DNA of 64,000 bases. Source: Alkalihalobacillus sp. LMS39. GTDB lineage: Bacteria > Bacillota > Bacilli > Bacillales > Bacillaceae_F. The position numbers and the translations under genes were made by a program. Below, in pieces: positions 18,006 to 25,973 of the stretch (its first letter is position 1; each line of letters starts with the position of its first letter). The notes below the pieces were generated by a model that did no database searches, was not told the origin of the DNA, and worked only from the letters and a program-made list of their open reading frames with translations. The stretch spans positions 2,480,001 to 2,544,000 of the forward strand of contig NZ_CP093300.1 in NCBI RefSeq assembly GCF_022812285.1. Direction: 5' to 3'.

Positions 18006-18117
18006 AGAAAAACGCGAGAGCGTCTTTTCTTTCAAGCGAAGTGCGGAGCCTTCGATCTTTTAGAATAAGCTTTCAAAACTTCACTGCTAGACCAAAACTT
18101 TTTTACTTTATTATCTG
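18003..18117 (-). repeat. Dispersed element A, copy 4 (reverse, full length)
   Basis: Full copy in reverse orientation. It begins at the stop codon of the exporter gene (TAAAGAAAAACGCGAGAGCGTC) and continues through GCGAAGTGCGGAGCCTTCG and ACTTCACTGCTAGACC. The first hairpin, ACGC-GAGA-GCGT followed by CTTTTC, could act as a terminator. Confidence 0.85.
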
Positions 18118-18141
18118 TTAAAAATGACCATCGTTCAAAAG

Positions 18142-18177
18142 AAAAAAACGCCTATCAAATTTGATAGGCGTTTTTTT
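18142..18177. terminator. Bidirectional terminator
   Basis: Perfect 36-bp palindrome: seven A, CGCCTATCAAA, then its complement ending in seven T. Confidence 0.92.
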
Positions 18178-18225
18178 CAGAAAACATAGTACGATAGTTC
18201 AGGTGAAAAAGTATAGATTTATAAA

Positions 18226-18241
18226 TTGTAAGCGATTTCTA
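18226..18241 (+). promoter_or_regulatory. Candidate cre (CcpA) site before cstA
   Basis: TTGTAAGCGATTTCTA matches the cre consensus TGWAANCGNTNWCA at all but one position (CT instead of CA). It lies about 70 bases before the start of the carbon-starvation transporter, a fitting target for catabolite repression. Confidence 0.5.
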
Positions 18242-18311
18242 TAGTCGGACTATTCAGAATCATTTACAATAAAATAGGAGTTCCCTATCATTTGGAAGGA
18301 GTGAAAATAAC

Positions 18312-20054
18312 ATGAGTGGTATTTTACTTGCTGTCATTGGAATTGCCGTATTTACATTAGGATATCGGTATTATTCAAAATTTATCGCAGAAAAAATTTA
18401 CCGTCTTGATCCAGATTTTGTTACACCTGCCCATCAATATAAGGATGGGAAAGATTTTGTTCCAACGAATAAATTCGTCTTATGGGGTCACCACTTCACT
18501 TCTGTTGCTGGAGCTGCTCCTATCGTCGGTCCAGCCATTGCTGTCTATTGGGGCTGGTTACCTGCATTATTATGGGTTTTATTAGGGACTGTTTTTGCTG
18601 CTGGTGTTCATGACTTTGGAGCGCTTGTGTTATCTGTTCGAAACAAAGGGCAATCGGTCGGGACTTTGGCACATCGCCTCATTGGCCGAAATGCTAAGCT
18701 TTTATTTTTATTCATCATTTTAATTTTAGTACTTATGGTTAACGCTGTATTTGCTTGGGTTATTTCTAATTTATTCATTTTATTCCCGTCTGCTGTATTA
18801 GCTGTATTTATACAAATTCCACTCGCTATATGGATTGGTTATCATGTATATAAAAAACAAGGGAATATGTTGTTACCATCAGTTATTGCGTTGGCTGTCA
18901 TGTATGCGACAGCGATTATCGCTAGCCGCGTTCCTGCACTACAAATTGACCTTGTCAGTTATTTTGGCGGGGAAGGGAATGTTGTTGCTTTTGGATTAGA
19001 CGGAGTTGCCATGGCATTTTTCGTTTGGATTATGATTTTAATGGTTTATGTGTATATCGCCTCAACCTTACCTGTGTGGAAGTTATTACAACCACGTGAC
19101 TATATTAACTCTCATCAATTAGTTGTTGGGCTACTCATTTTATACTTAGGATTATTTTTATCCAATCCACAGGTGACAGCACCAATGACAAATGGAACAA
19201 CAGATACATCCTGGTTTCCGTTATTGTTTATAACGATTGCATGTGGAGCCATCTCTGGATTCCATGGGCTTGTTTCCTCAGGAACGACGTCAAAACAATT
19301 GAATAAAGAAACAGATGCTCGTTTCGTCGGATATTTAGGGGCTGTTGGAGAAGGGGCTCTTGCATTAATTGTGATTATTGCTGTTTCCACGTTTTTTGCT
19401 ACTTCGGGTGATTTTTTAGCAACTTATAATAGCTTCGGAGCAGCAAGCTCAGGCGGTCTCGGAAATTTCATTGCCGCTGCGGGGCAACTTGCAACTGGAT
19501 TAGCTATTCCAGCTGATATTGCTTCTACAATTGTTGCTGTGATCGTCGTAAGTTTTGCCGCTACGACTTTAGATACTTCTGTTCGCCTAATGCGATATAT
19601 TATTGCCGAACTTGGAACGGAATATAAAATACCGGCGATTTCTAAAACACATGTCGCAACATCCATTGCTGTTGTTTCCAGTGCTGCTCTTGTACTTTTG
19701 CCAGAAGGTCCAAATGGCTTTGGTTCAGGTGGATATTTGTTATGGCCACTATTTGGAACAGCAAATCAACTATTAGCTGGTATAACGCTTCTCCTTATTA
19801 CGATTTGGTTGAAATTACAAAAACGGAACTTCTTGCCAACACTGTTACCTATGCTATTTATATTAGCAATGACCCTTTGGGCGATGGGGAAACAAGTTAT
19901 CTTTGATTGGTCAGGATTGTCTGGAGGGGAAGCTAATATTTTACTTTTTGTATTTGGATCAATAATTTTAGTGTTTGCCCTTTGGATTCTTCTCGTTTCG
20001 TTTTCTACATTGGCGAAAAACCGGGACTATGACGATATCGATAAAAGTGCATAA
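18312..20054 (+). CDS. cstA: Carbon starvation protein CstA family transporter
   Basis: A 580-residue multi-pass membrane protein of the CstA family, which takes up peptides or pyruvate under carbon limitation. Family sequence is visible early (GYRYYSKFIAEKIY, then KFVLWGHHFTSVAGAAPIVGP near 55) and in the FHGLVSSGTTSKQL segment near 317. It is shorter than E. coli CstA (about 700 residues), lacking most of the C-terminal extension. AAGGAG lies 9 bases before the ATG. A cre-like site upstream suggests glucose repression. The two genes that follow, a Cys-Cys-ending small protein and an ArsA-type ATPase, are spaced like an operon. Confidence 0.92.
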   Translation: MSGILLAVIGIAVFTLGYRYYSKFIAEKIYRLDPDFVTPAHQYKDGKDFVPTNKFVLWGHHFTSVAGAAPIVGPAIAVYWGWLPALLWVLLGTVFAAGVHDFGALVLSVRNKGQSVGTLAHRLIGRNAKLLFLFIILILVLMVNAVFAWVISNLFILFPSAVLAVFIQIPLAIWIGYHVYKKQGNMLLPSVIALAVMYATAIIASRVPALQIDLVSYFGGEGNVVAFGLDGVAMAFFVWIMILMVYVYIASTLPVWKLLQPRDYINSHQLVVGLLILYLGLFLSNPQVTAPMTNGTTDTSWFPLLFITIACGAISGFHGLVSSGTTSKQLNKETDARFVGYLGAVGEGALALIVIIAVSTFFATSGDFLATYNSFGAASSGGLGNFIAAAGQLATGLAIPADIASTIVAVIVVSFAATTLDTSVRLMRYIIAELGTEYKIPAISKTHVATSIAVVSSAALVLLPEGPNGFGSGGYLLWPLFGTANQLLAGITLLLITIWLKLQKRNFLPTLLPMLFILAMTLWAMGKQVIFDWSGLSGGEANILLFVFGSIILVFALWILLVSFSTLAKNRDYDDIDKSA

Positions 20055-20098
20055 TTGATTGTAAAGTTTGAAAAGCCATTAAAGAGAAGAGGACTATA

Positions 20099-20359
20099 AT
20101 GACGAAATTCACACTCAAACGATTATTTGAACTTTATGATGAAATGATTAAAGTACCACATAAAGCCGAGATTTATCGGGAGTTACAAGATGAAGATGAT
20201 TTGTTTCTTTTGTTAGTTTATTCAGATATGCTCGGAATTCCTAATCCTGCATTTTATTATACATTAGAGTTATATCCTTATATTATTGAACACTTTCACG
20301 AATGGCATTTACGCATGGGAATGGAAAAGTCTCCATTAGCGGGTGTTAGGTGTTGCTAA
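20099..20359 (+). CDS. Small protein ending in Cys-Cys (cory-CC-star-like)
   Basis: An 86-residue soluble protein whose last two residues are Cys-Cys; these are its only cysteines. The body is rich in Glu, Tyr and Leu, with a helical look (RLFELYDEMIKVPHKAEIY). From memory this fits the small family that NCBI calls cory-CC-star protein; its function is unknown. It sits 44 bases after cstA and 23 bases before the ArsA-type ATPase. AGAGGA precedes the ATG. A terminal vicinal thiol pair could bind a metal, form a disulfide or be modified; this is inference. Confidence 0.75.
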   Translation: MTKFTLKRLFELYDEMIKVPHKAEIYRELQDEDDLFLLLVYSDMLGIPNPAFYYTLELYPYIIEHFHEWHLRMGMEKSPLAGVRCC

Positions 20360-20382
20360 CAAAACAAGAAGGGTGAATGTAT

Positions 20383-21345
20383 ATGACTTTCGACAAAGAA
20401 AGGAAAATCTATTTTATTGGAGGCAAAGGAGGCGTAGGGAAATCTTCAACAGCCGCTGCGTTTGCGTTATTGTGTGCTGAAAAACAATGTAAAACCTTAT
20501 TAATCTCTACAGATCCTGCTCATAATATCGGTGATTTATTTCATATTTCACTAGGGAAAGAAAAAAAGAAAATAAAGGAAAATTTATATGTTTTTGAAAT
20601 CAACCCAGAGTATGAAACAAAAAAATATATAAATTCAGTCAAAGAAAACCTCAGAGGTTTAGTTAAGTCAACGTTACTAGAAGAAGTGTATCGCCAAATT
20701 GACACTGCCGCTTCGACACCTGGCGCAGATGAAGCAGCATTATTTGATGCGATGACAGAAATCATTTTGGAGGAACAGCAACATTTTGATAAAATCATTT
20801 TTGATACCGCTCCAACCGGACATACGATTCGTTTATTATCTTTACCAGAGCTTATGAGTGTTTGGATCGATGGCATGATAAAAAAGAGAAGAAAAATTAA
20901 TGAAAACTACACCCATTTATTAAACGACGGTGAACCGATTGAAGACCCTATCTATGATGTATTACAAAAGCGAAAAGAAAAATTTTCAAACGTAAGAACG
21001 GTTTTGTTAGATCCAAATAAAACAAGGTATGTTTTTATTTTACTCCCTGAAAGACTTCCAATTGTAGAAACAGAAAAAGCAGTTACTCTTTTAGCAAAGC
21101 ATAATATTCATATTGATACGATCATTGTAAATAAAGTATTACCAACCAATGCTGATGGTGATTTCTTAAGAAAACGCCAGAAAATTGAAAAAGAATATAT
21201 AAAGGAAATTGAAAACAAATTTTCTAACCAAAGGATAATAAAAATACCTTTGTTTGAAGAGGATATTTATACTGTAGAAGCATTACAAGCCTTTTCACAC
21301 CATTTAGAAACATTAGAATCTATACAATTGAAGCAGCCATTATGA
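20383..21345 (+). CDS. ArsA/GET3-family ATPase
   Basis: A 320-residue single-domain ATPase of the ArsA/Get3 branch of SIMIBI proteins. It shows the deviant Walker A GGKGGVGKSSTA near the start, switch I STDPAHNIGDLF and switch II DTAPTGHTIRLL. Of two nearby ATGs the one at 20383 has better spacing from AAGAAGGG (9 bases) than 20377 (3 bases). Only two cysteines are visible (CAEKQC near 30), so the three metalloid-binding cysteines of ArsA are not recognisable, and no ArsB or ArsR gene is near. Its partner may be the Cys-Cys protein just upstream. Chaperone-like delivery of a membrane protein is an alternative role. Confidence 0.88.
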   Translation: MTFDKERKIYFIGGKGGVGKSSTAAAFALLCAEKQCKTLLISTDPAHNIGDLFHISLGKEKKKIKENLYVFEINPEYETKKYINSVKENLRGLVKSTLLEEVYRQIDTAASTPGADEAALFDAMTEIILEEQQHFDKIIFDTAPTGHTIRLLSLPELMSVWIDGMIKKRRKINENYTHLLNDGEPIEDPIYDVLQKRKEKFSNVRTVLLDPNKTRYVFILLPERLPIVETEKAVTLLAKHNIHIDTIIVNKVLPTNADGDFLRKRQKIEKEYIKEIENKFSNQRIIKIPLFEEDIYTVEALQAFSHHLETLESIQLKQPL

Positions 21346-21358
21346 GCTGCTTTTTTTT
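21332..21358 (+). terminator. Terminator of the cstA cluster
   Basis: AGCAGC / GCTGCT stem followed by eight T; the ATPase stop codon is in the loop. Confidence 0.85.
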
Positions 21359-21433
21359 CGTTACGTTTGATTCTAGCAGGGACAAACGGTTTCGTGTAGA
21401 ATTATAACATTGAATAAAGAAAGGGGATTAAAT

Positions 21434-22069
21434 ATGAAAGGGAACGTAATATTTGCATCCTTACTTGTACTGTTTATTTTTGGACTTTCAGGTTGTGGTA
21501 CAGGTGGAGAAATAGCAGAAGAAAATCAAGGAGCTTTCGAGTTTGAAGGAGAAAATCCAATCGTGACGATAACGATGGAAAATGATGAAGTCATAACGAT
21601 TGAATTGTACCCTGAAATCGCACCAAATACAGTAAAGAATTTTATTTCATTAATTGAAGAGAACTTTTACGATGGGCTTATTTTTCACCGTGTCATTCCT
21701 GGATTTATGATACAAGGTGGAGACCCAATTGGAAACGGTACAGGTGGACCAGGATACGGCATTAAAGGTGAATTTTCTTCTAACGGTTTTGAAAATCCAC
21801 TTGTCCATGAACGAGGAGTCATCTCGATGGCACGCTCGCGGGCAAACGACTCTGCGGGCTCGCAGTTTTTTATTATGGTAGAACATTCGCCTCACTTAGA
21901 TGGAGATTATGCTGGGTTTGGACAAGTTATTGATGGTATGGAAACCGTGGACAACATTGTTTCTGTTGAACGTTCACCACAAGATAAACCACTAAAAGAC
22001 CAACGAATGAAAACGGTAACTGTAGAAACGTTTGGGTTCGATTTCGGCCCACCGGAAAAGGCTAATTAA
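21434..22069 (+). CDS. Extracytoplasmic cyclophilin-type prolyl isomerase, lipoprotein
   Basis: A 211-residue peptidyl-prolyl cis-trans isomerase. A signal peptide with lipobox LSGC (cysteine near residue 21) anchors it on the outer face of the membrane. The cyclophilin core carries FHRVIPGFMIQGGDP and the active-site segment SAGSQFFI. It probably helps fold exported proteins. The ATG at 21434 follows AAAGGGG; the longer TTG-initiated frame would spoil the signal peptide. It is transcribed alone. Confidence 0.93.
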   Translation: MKGNVIFASLLVLFIFGLSGCGTGGEIAEENQGAFEFEGENPIVTITMENDEVITIELYPEIAPNTVKNFISLIEENFYDGLIFHRVIPGFMIQGGDPIGNGTGGPGYGIKGEFSSNGFENPLVHERGVISMARSRANDSAGSQFFIMVEHSPHLDGDYAGFGQVIDGMETVDNIVSVERSPQDKPLKDQRMKTVTVETFGFDFGPPEKAN

Positions 22070-22118
22070 TCATTTGTATAATGTATAAGATTTAAATTAC
22101 TAGAGGGAGATGTTTTTT

Positions 22119-23099
22119 ATGATTAAATGGGGCGTATTAGGAAATGCAGGGATTGCGAAAAAAGAAATCTTGCCTGCGATATTAAGAGCAGAAAATGCCG
22201 AAATCACAGCGATTGCGAGTCGAGGAGACCAAGTAAAAGAAACCGCTGAAAAATTTTCAATCCCAAAAGTATACCGAACATATGATGATTTATTACAAGA
22301 TGAAGAAATCCAAGTTGTGTATATTCCACTGCCAAATGCATTACATAAAGAATGGGTTATTAAAGCAGCGGAGCATAAAAAGCATGTTTTATGTGAAAAA
22401 CCAGCCGCGATTACAGTTGAAGATGTAGAAGCGATGATTCAAGCTTGTAATGATAACGGTGTTTTATTTATGGAAGCGTTTATGTATCAGTTTCATCCAC
22501 AACATGAAAGAGTAAAGGAAATTATCGCTTCAGGTGAAATTGGCACGGTACAACGTTTAACATCGACATTTAGTTTTACAATGGATCTATCCCAAGACAA
22601 TATTCGGTTAAATCCAGAACTAGGAGGAGGAAGCTTATTTGATGTTGGATGTTATTGCATTCATACATTCAGAAACCTATTAGATGAGGAACCAATTGAT
22701 GTGTATTGTGATGGCGTTTTTTCTGAACAAAAAGTCGATTTAAGTGCTCACGGTATCATCCGTTTTCCAAACAATGTCATGGCGACTTTCGATAGTAGTT
22801 TTCAACAATATCCGATAAATGACTATGCTGTCGTTGGTTCAAATGGAACAATTCACGTTACTGATGCATTTCGACCAGATAAAAACGACCATATCGGAAA
22901 AATTATTGTATCTACGAATGATACTAGTCGTACAGAAGAAGTTGCAGGAGACCAATATAAGTTACAAATCGAACATTTTTCTCAAAGTGTCATCAACAAT
23001 GAACAGCCCGTTTATTCTTCTGAGAAAATAGTAAAAAATATGATTGCCTTAACAAAATGCCAGCAATCGTTAATGGAGCGAACAATCGTAACATTTTGA
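22119..23099 (+). CDS. Gfo/Idh/MocA-family NAD(P)-dependent oxidoreductase
   Basis: A 326-residue oxidoreductase with an N-terminal Rossmann fold (GVLGNAGIAKK) and the EKP motif (CEKPAAIT, about 94), followed by the C-terminal sheet domain. Members act on sugars, inositols or trans-dihydrodiols, and the substrate here is not apparent. The ATG at 22119 lies 9 bases after GAGGGAG and is preferred to the one at 22110, which overlaps the ribosome binding site. A terminator follows. Confidence 0.88.
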   Translation: MIKWGVLGNAGIAKKEILPAILRAENAEITAIASRGDQVKETAEKFSIPKVYRTYDDLLQDEEIQVVYIPLPNALHKEWVIKAAEHKKHVLCEKPAAITVEDVEAMIQACNDNGVLFMEAFMYQFHPQHERVKEIIASGEIGTVQRLTSTFSFTMDLSQDNIRLNPELGGGSLFDVGCYCIHTFRNLLDEEPIDVYCDGVFSEQKVDLSAHGIIRFPNNVMATFDSSFQQYPINDYAVVGSNGTIHVTDAFRPDKNDHIGKIIVSTNDTSRTEEVAGDQYKLQIEHFSQSVINNEQPVYSSEKIVKNMIALTKCQQSLMERTIVTF

Positions 23100-23104
23100 T
23101 AAAT

Positions 23105-23131
23105 AAAAGCAACGTTTCAGACGTTGCTTTT
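23105..23131 (+). terminator. Terminator of the Gfo/Idh gene
   Basis: AAAAGCAACGT / ACGTTGCTTTT stem with a 5-nt loop. Confidence 0.85.
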
Positions 23132-23159
23132 CCTATATTTTCTAACGGAAGGTGAGAAA

Positions 23160-24041
23160 ATGAAAGTCTTTCATGTAGATGCATTTACAGACGAAAAGTT
23201 CAGTGGAAATCCAGCTGGTGTAGTACCTGAGGCGTTAACATTAACAAAAGCTCAAATGCAACAAATTGCACGTGAACTCAACTTATCAGAAACCGCCTTT
23301 TTAATACCTACAACAAATGGAAACGCTGATTTTCGCATTTTATATTTTACTCCGCAAACCGAAGTAGATTTTTGTGGACATGCAACATTAGCCGCAGCTT
23401 GGATTATCGCAACAGAAACAGAGTGGAAAAAGGAATCTGTTCATTTCGAAACAAACATAGGAATTGTTCCTGTAGAATTCAAATATGAAGACCAAAACCT
23501 ACTACGAGCTTATATGACGCAAGCTAAACCGAAAACAAAAGAAATTAATATTGACATCGATGAATTAGCATCGATTCTTGGTCTGCAAAAAACAGACTTT
23601 GACCAAACACTACCGATAAAATTAGCTAGCACTGGGAACTGGCATTTGCTTGTACCTGTAAAAACGAGAAAAGGGATTGATAATGCGGTTCCAAATTTTT
23701 CGTTACTTAAGAAGCATAATGAAAACCAGAACATTATTACCACGCATTTATTTACGTTTGATTGTGATATTGAAGGATGTTTGTTGTATACTCGAGACTT
23801 TGCTCCTGCTGTCGGAGTCGATGAAGATCCATTTACTGGTTCCGCTAATGGCGCATTAGCTGGATATTTGGCACTAGAACAGTTAGGACAAGTAAACACA
23901 ACTTCGTACAGCATTGCTCAAGGACATATAGTCGGAAGACCTGGATACTGTCATGTTAGAATCGAACACATCGGAAATCAACCAACGGTGAAAATAGGTG
24001 GCGTGGCAGTTAAAACGATTTCAGGTTTTGTTCATCTATAG
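23160..24041 (+). CDS. PhzF-family isomerase/epimerase-like protein
   Basis: A 293-residue protein of the PhzF family with the diaminopimelate-epimerase-like double fold. The N-terminal signature (VDAFTDEKFSGNPAGVV), the catalytic glutamate segment LSETAFL and FCGHATLAAAW are present, as is DPFTGSANGA in the second half. Family members isomerise small acids; the reaction is unknown outside phenazine producers, and no phenazine genes are nearby. The ATG at 23160 follows GGAAGGTGAG. Confidence 0.9.
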   Translation: MKVFHVDAFTDEKFSGNPAGVVPEALTLTKAQMQQIARELNLSETAFLIPTTNGNADFRILYFTPQTEVDFCGHATLAAAWIIATETEWKKESVHFETNIGIVPVEFKYEDQNLLRAYMTQAKPKTKEINIDIDELASILGLQKTDFDQTLPIKLASTGNWHLLVPVKTRKGIDNAVPNFSLLKKHNENQNIITTHLFTFDCDIEGCLLYTRDFAPAVGVDEDPFTGSANGALAGYLALEQLGQVNTTSYSIAQGHIVGRPGYCHVRIEHIGNQPTVKIGGVAVKTISGFVHL

Positions 24042-24080
24042 AGTTTAACTACAGTAATAATTTGTCTAAAAAACAAAGAC

Positions 24081-24117
24081 AGAGGCGGAAACCTTACAAA
24101 TAAGGTTTTCCGCCTCT
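24081..24117. terminator. Convergent terminator hairpin
   Basis: 16-bp stem AGAGGCGGAAACCTTA / TAAGGTTTTCCGCCTCT with a 4-nt loop. The T-tract is on the minus strand, so it mainly serves the gene at 24133. Confidence 0.8.
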
Positions 24118-24132
24118 ATGTTTATCAATCAA

Positions 24133-24504
24133 TTAATGTTGTAAACGTCTGACATCAATACGAATGGTATCCCATGTCGCTTCAGGTAAACTAATCGAGT
24201 CTTGAAGAGGAGATTCATCATATAAACGATAAGAATAAAGTTGTTCCTCTATACTGTAAACATCAATTTCTGTTATTTCTTCATCGTTTGGTCCTTTTGT
24301 TTCCATTTCAATGGTGACATCATCGATCGTTAATTTGTACTGATTAAACGTCAACCCTAATAATGTATGTTGTCGATGTTCACCCATTACATGCATAAGC
24401 CAAATCATTTCTCGAACATCTATCTTTTTATCGTGGCGATGTGCAAGAAAATGTTGGATTTCTTCTCCAATATGTTTTGTAAGACTTTTTACTTGTTCGA
24501 GCAT
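24133..24504 (-). CDS. Hypothetical protein, 123 residues
   Basis: A soluble protein of unknown function. The first 40 residues look helical and rich in His and Lys (HRHDKKIDVREMIWLMHVM); the remainder is acidic with alternating hydrophobic residues, suggesting beta strands. There are no cysteines, signal peptide or membrane segment. AAAAGGAGG lies 11 bases before the ATG. It stands alone between convergent and divergent neighbours and ends at a good terminator, so it is probably a real gene. Confidence 0.7.
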   Translation of the reverse strand: MLEQVKSLTKHIGEEIQHFLAHRHDKKIDVREMIWLMHVMGEHRQHTLLGLTFNQYKLTIDDVTIEMETKGPNDEEITEIDVYSIEEQLYSYRLYDESPLQDSISLPEATWDTIRIDVRRLQH

Positions 24505-24712
24505 AGCTATACATTCCTCCTTTTGTTCGTAGCTTCCCCAACTGTAAAAAAATAATGAAACGAGGCCATAAAATATTTCCTAAACTTTTAAATTGTATGT
24601 ATTTTCAAAATATGGTACACGGGAAGCAATTTTTGTAGTATATTAGTATTAGTTTTTTAAAAAATGAATACGTTTATACACTTTACTGATTTAATGTAAG
24701 GGAGGGGAGGGA

Positions 24713-25963
24713 ATTGTTATTTTACAAACATCACAAAAAATATTCGTTGTTGTCGTTTTACTACTAGCTAGTGCAATTGGATTTGCCAACATTCATTTAT
24801 TCCCTTTTAACTCCTCAAATCTATTCTTACTATGTTTATTTAGTTTTTTTATCTTTTTGTTTTCAAGACTGCAAAATATAATCGTAAAGAAAAACAACAC
24901 GTCCGTTGTATCATCAGCAAACTATAGTTTTGCCTATGGTGTTTTTGCAGGACCATTAGGTTTATTACTGTTAGAACTTATCACAAAATTATCCATGACG
25001 GGCTATAAAAAAATAAAAAAAGAAGAAGACACAAATATTTGGTGGACTGCATTTTACAATATAGGCACAAGTGTTCTTTATAACTCTTTCGCATTGTTTT
25101 TATACTATTTATTAGTGCCTACTGTGATTAGCCCCCATTCATGGGTATATTTCATTTTAATCTTTCTTTTAATCTATATCGCAGGTATACTTTCGATGTG
25201 TTTTGCTGCTTTTTACTTATTTATAGGAAAAGATATTCAAACATTGCAAGAAGCATTTCAGTTAATCAAAATGGGGAAAATCACTTCAAGAATGATGACA
25301 TCCATATCCATTATTTTTATTATGCATTTTATTTCACTTGAATATTGGTATATGGTCATATCGATTTTTATTTTAAATTTTTTAATTACATCTTCTTATA
25401 ATACGAATGTTGAGAATGTCAAAAATAAAGTTGAACGCGATATGTTTGAGAAAATGGCGTATACAGATCAATTGACGGGTTCGTTTAATCGTAACTATTT
25501 AGAAAAAGAAATAACGAAACAACATCAGGATAAAGAAAATATTGGCATTGTTGTTACAGACATAGACCGCTTTAAACGTATTAATGATAGTTTTAACCAT
25601 AGTGTTGGTGACCAAGTCATAAAACATTATGTTCATTTTCTTAATAAATTCATCCAAAAAGATGACGTATTAATTCGTACAGGTGGAGAAGAATTCACTT
25701 TATTTTTAAAAAATCGAACCCCTGAACAATGTGAGGAATTAGTAGAGAGAATTCGTTCTCAACTTGAAAAAACGTCAATTGATGTAGAGTATGAGGAAAA
25801 GAATGTCCGTCTAACGTACACTGCTTCATTCGGGTTATTTTATTACCGGAAAGCTGATAAAATCTCGATTGAAAAAGCTTGTGTACAAGCCGATAATCTC
25901 CTATTTCAATCGAAGGAAGAAGGAAGAAATAGAGTATCGGTTCGTCAATTTGAAGAAGATTAG
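24713..25963 (+). CDS. Membrane diguanylate cyclase 1 of 3 (start codon unusual)
   Basis: Membrane-bound GGDEF protein making cyclic di-GMP, about 416 residues if it starts at 24713. There are five or six membrane segments (to about residue 200), a short linker (NVKNKVERD) and a GGDEF domain with an intact GGEEF active site; the inhibitory RXXD is QKDD. Homology to the two downstream paralogues begins right after the strong GGAGGGGAGG, but the in-frame codon there is ATT, not ATG, GTG or TTG. The first standard in-frame start, TTG 24857, would delete the first two membrane segments. Either ATT is used or one T is missing from a T-run near 24720. Confidence 0.82.
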   Translation: MVILQTSQKIFVVVVLLLASAIGFANIHLFPFNSSNLFLLCLFSFFIFLFSRLQNIIVKKNNTSVVSSANYSFAYGVFAGPLGLLLLELITKLSMTGYKKIKKEEDTNIWWTAFYNIGTSVLYNSFALFLYYLLVPTVISPHSWVYFILIFLLIYIAGILSMCFAAFYLFIGKDIQTLQEAFQLIKMGKITSRMMTSISIIFIMHFISLEYWYMVISIFILNFLITSSYNTNVENVKNKVERDMFEKMAYTDQLTGSFNRNYLEKEITKQHQDKENIGIVVTDIDRFKRINDSFNHSVGDQVIKHYVHFLNKFIQKDDVLIRTGGEEFTLFLKNRTPEQCEELVERIRSQLEKTSIDVEYEEKNVRLTYTASFGLFYYRKADKISIEKACVQADNLLFQSKEEGRNRVSVRQFEED

Positions 25964-25973
25964 GGAGAGTACG

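Noticed and set aside
20383-21345. An arsenite resistance function for the ArsA-type ATPase
   Set aside because: No ArsB, ArsR or ArsD gene is present and the metalloid-binding cysteines are not recognisable; the family name alone does not justify it.
24857-25963. Starting the first diguanylate cyclase at TTG 24857
   Set aside because: It would remove two membrane segments that are conserved in both paralogues, and the strong ribosome binding site lies 140 bases further upstream.
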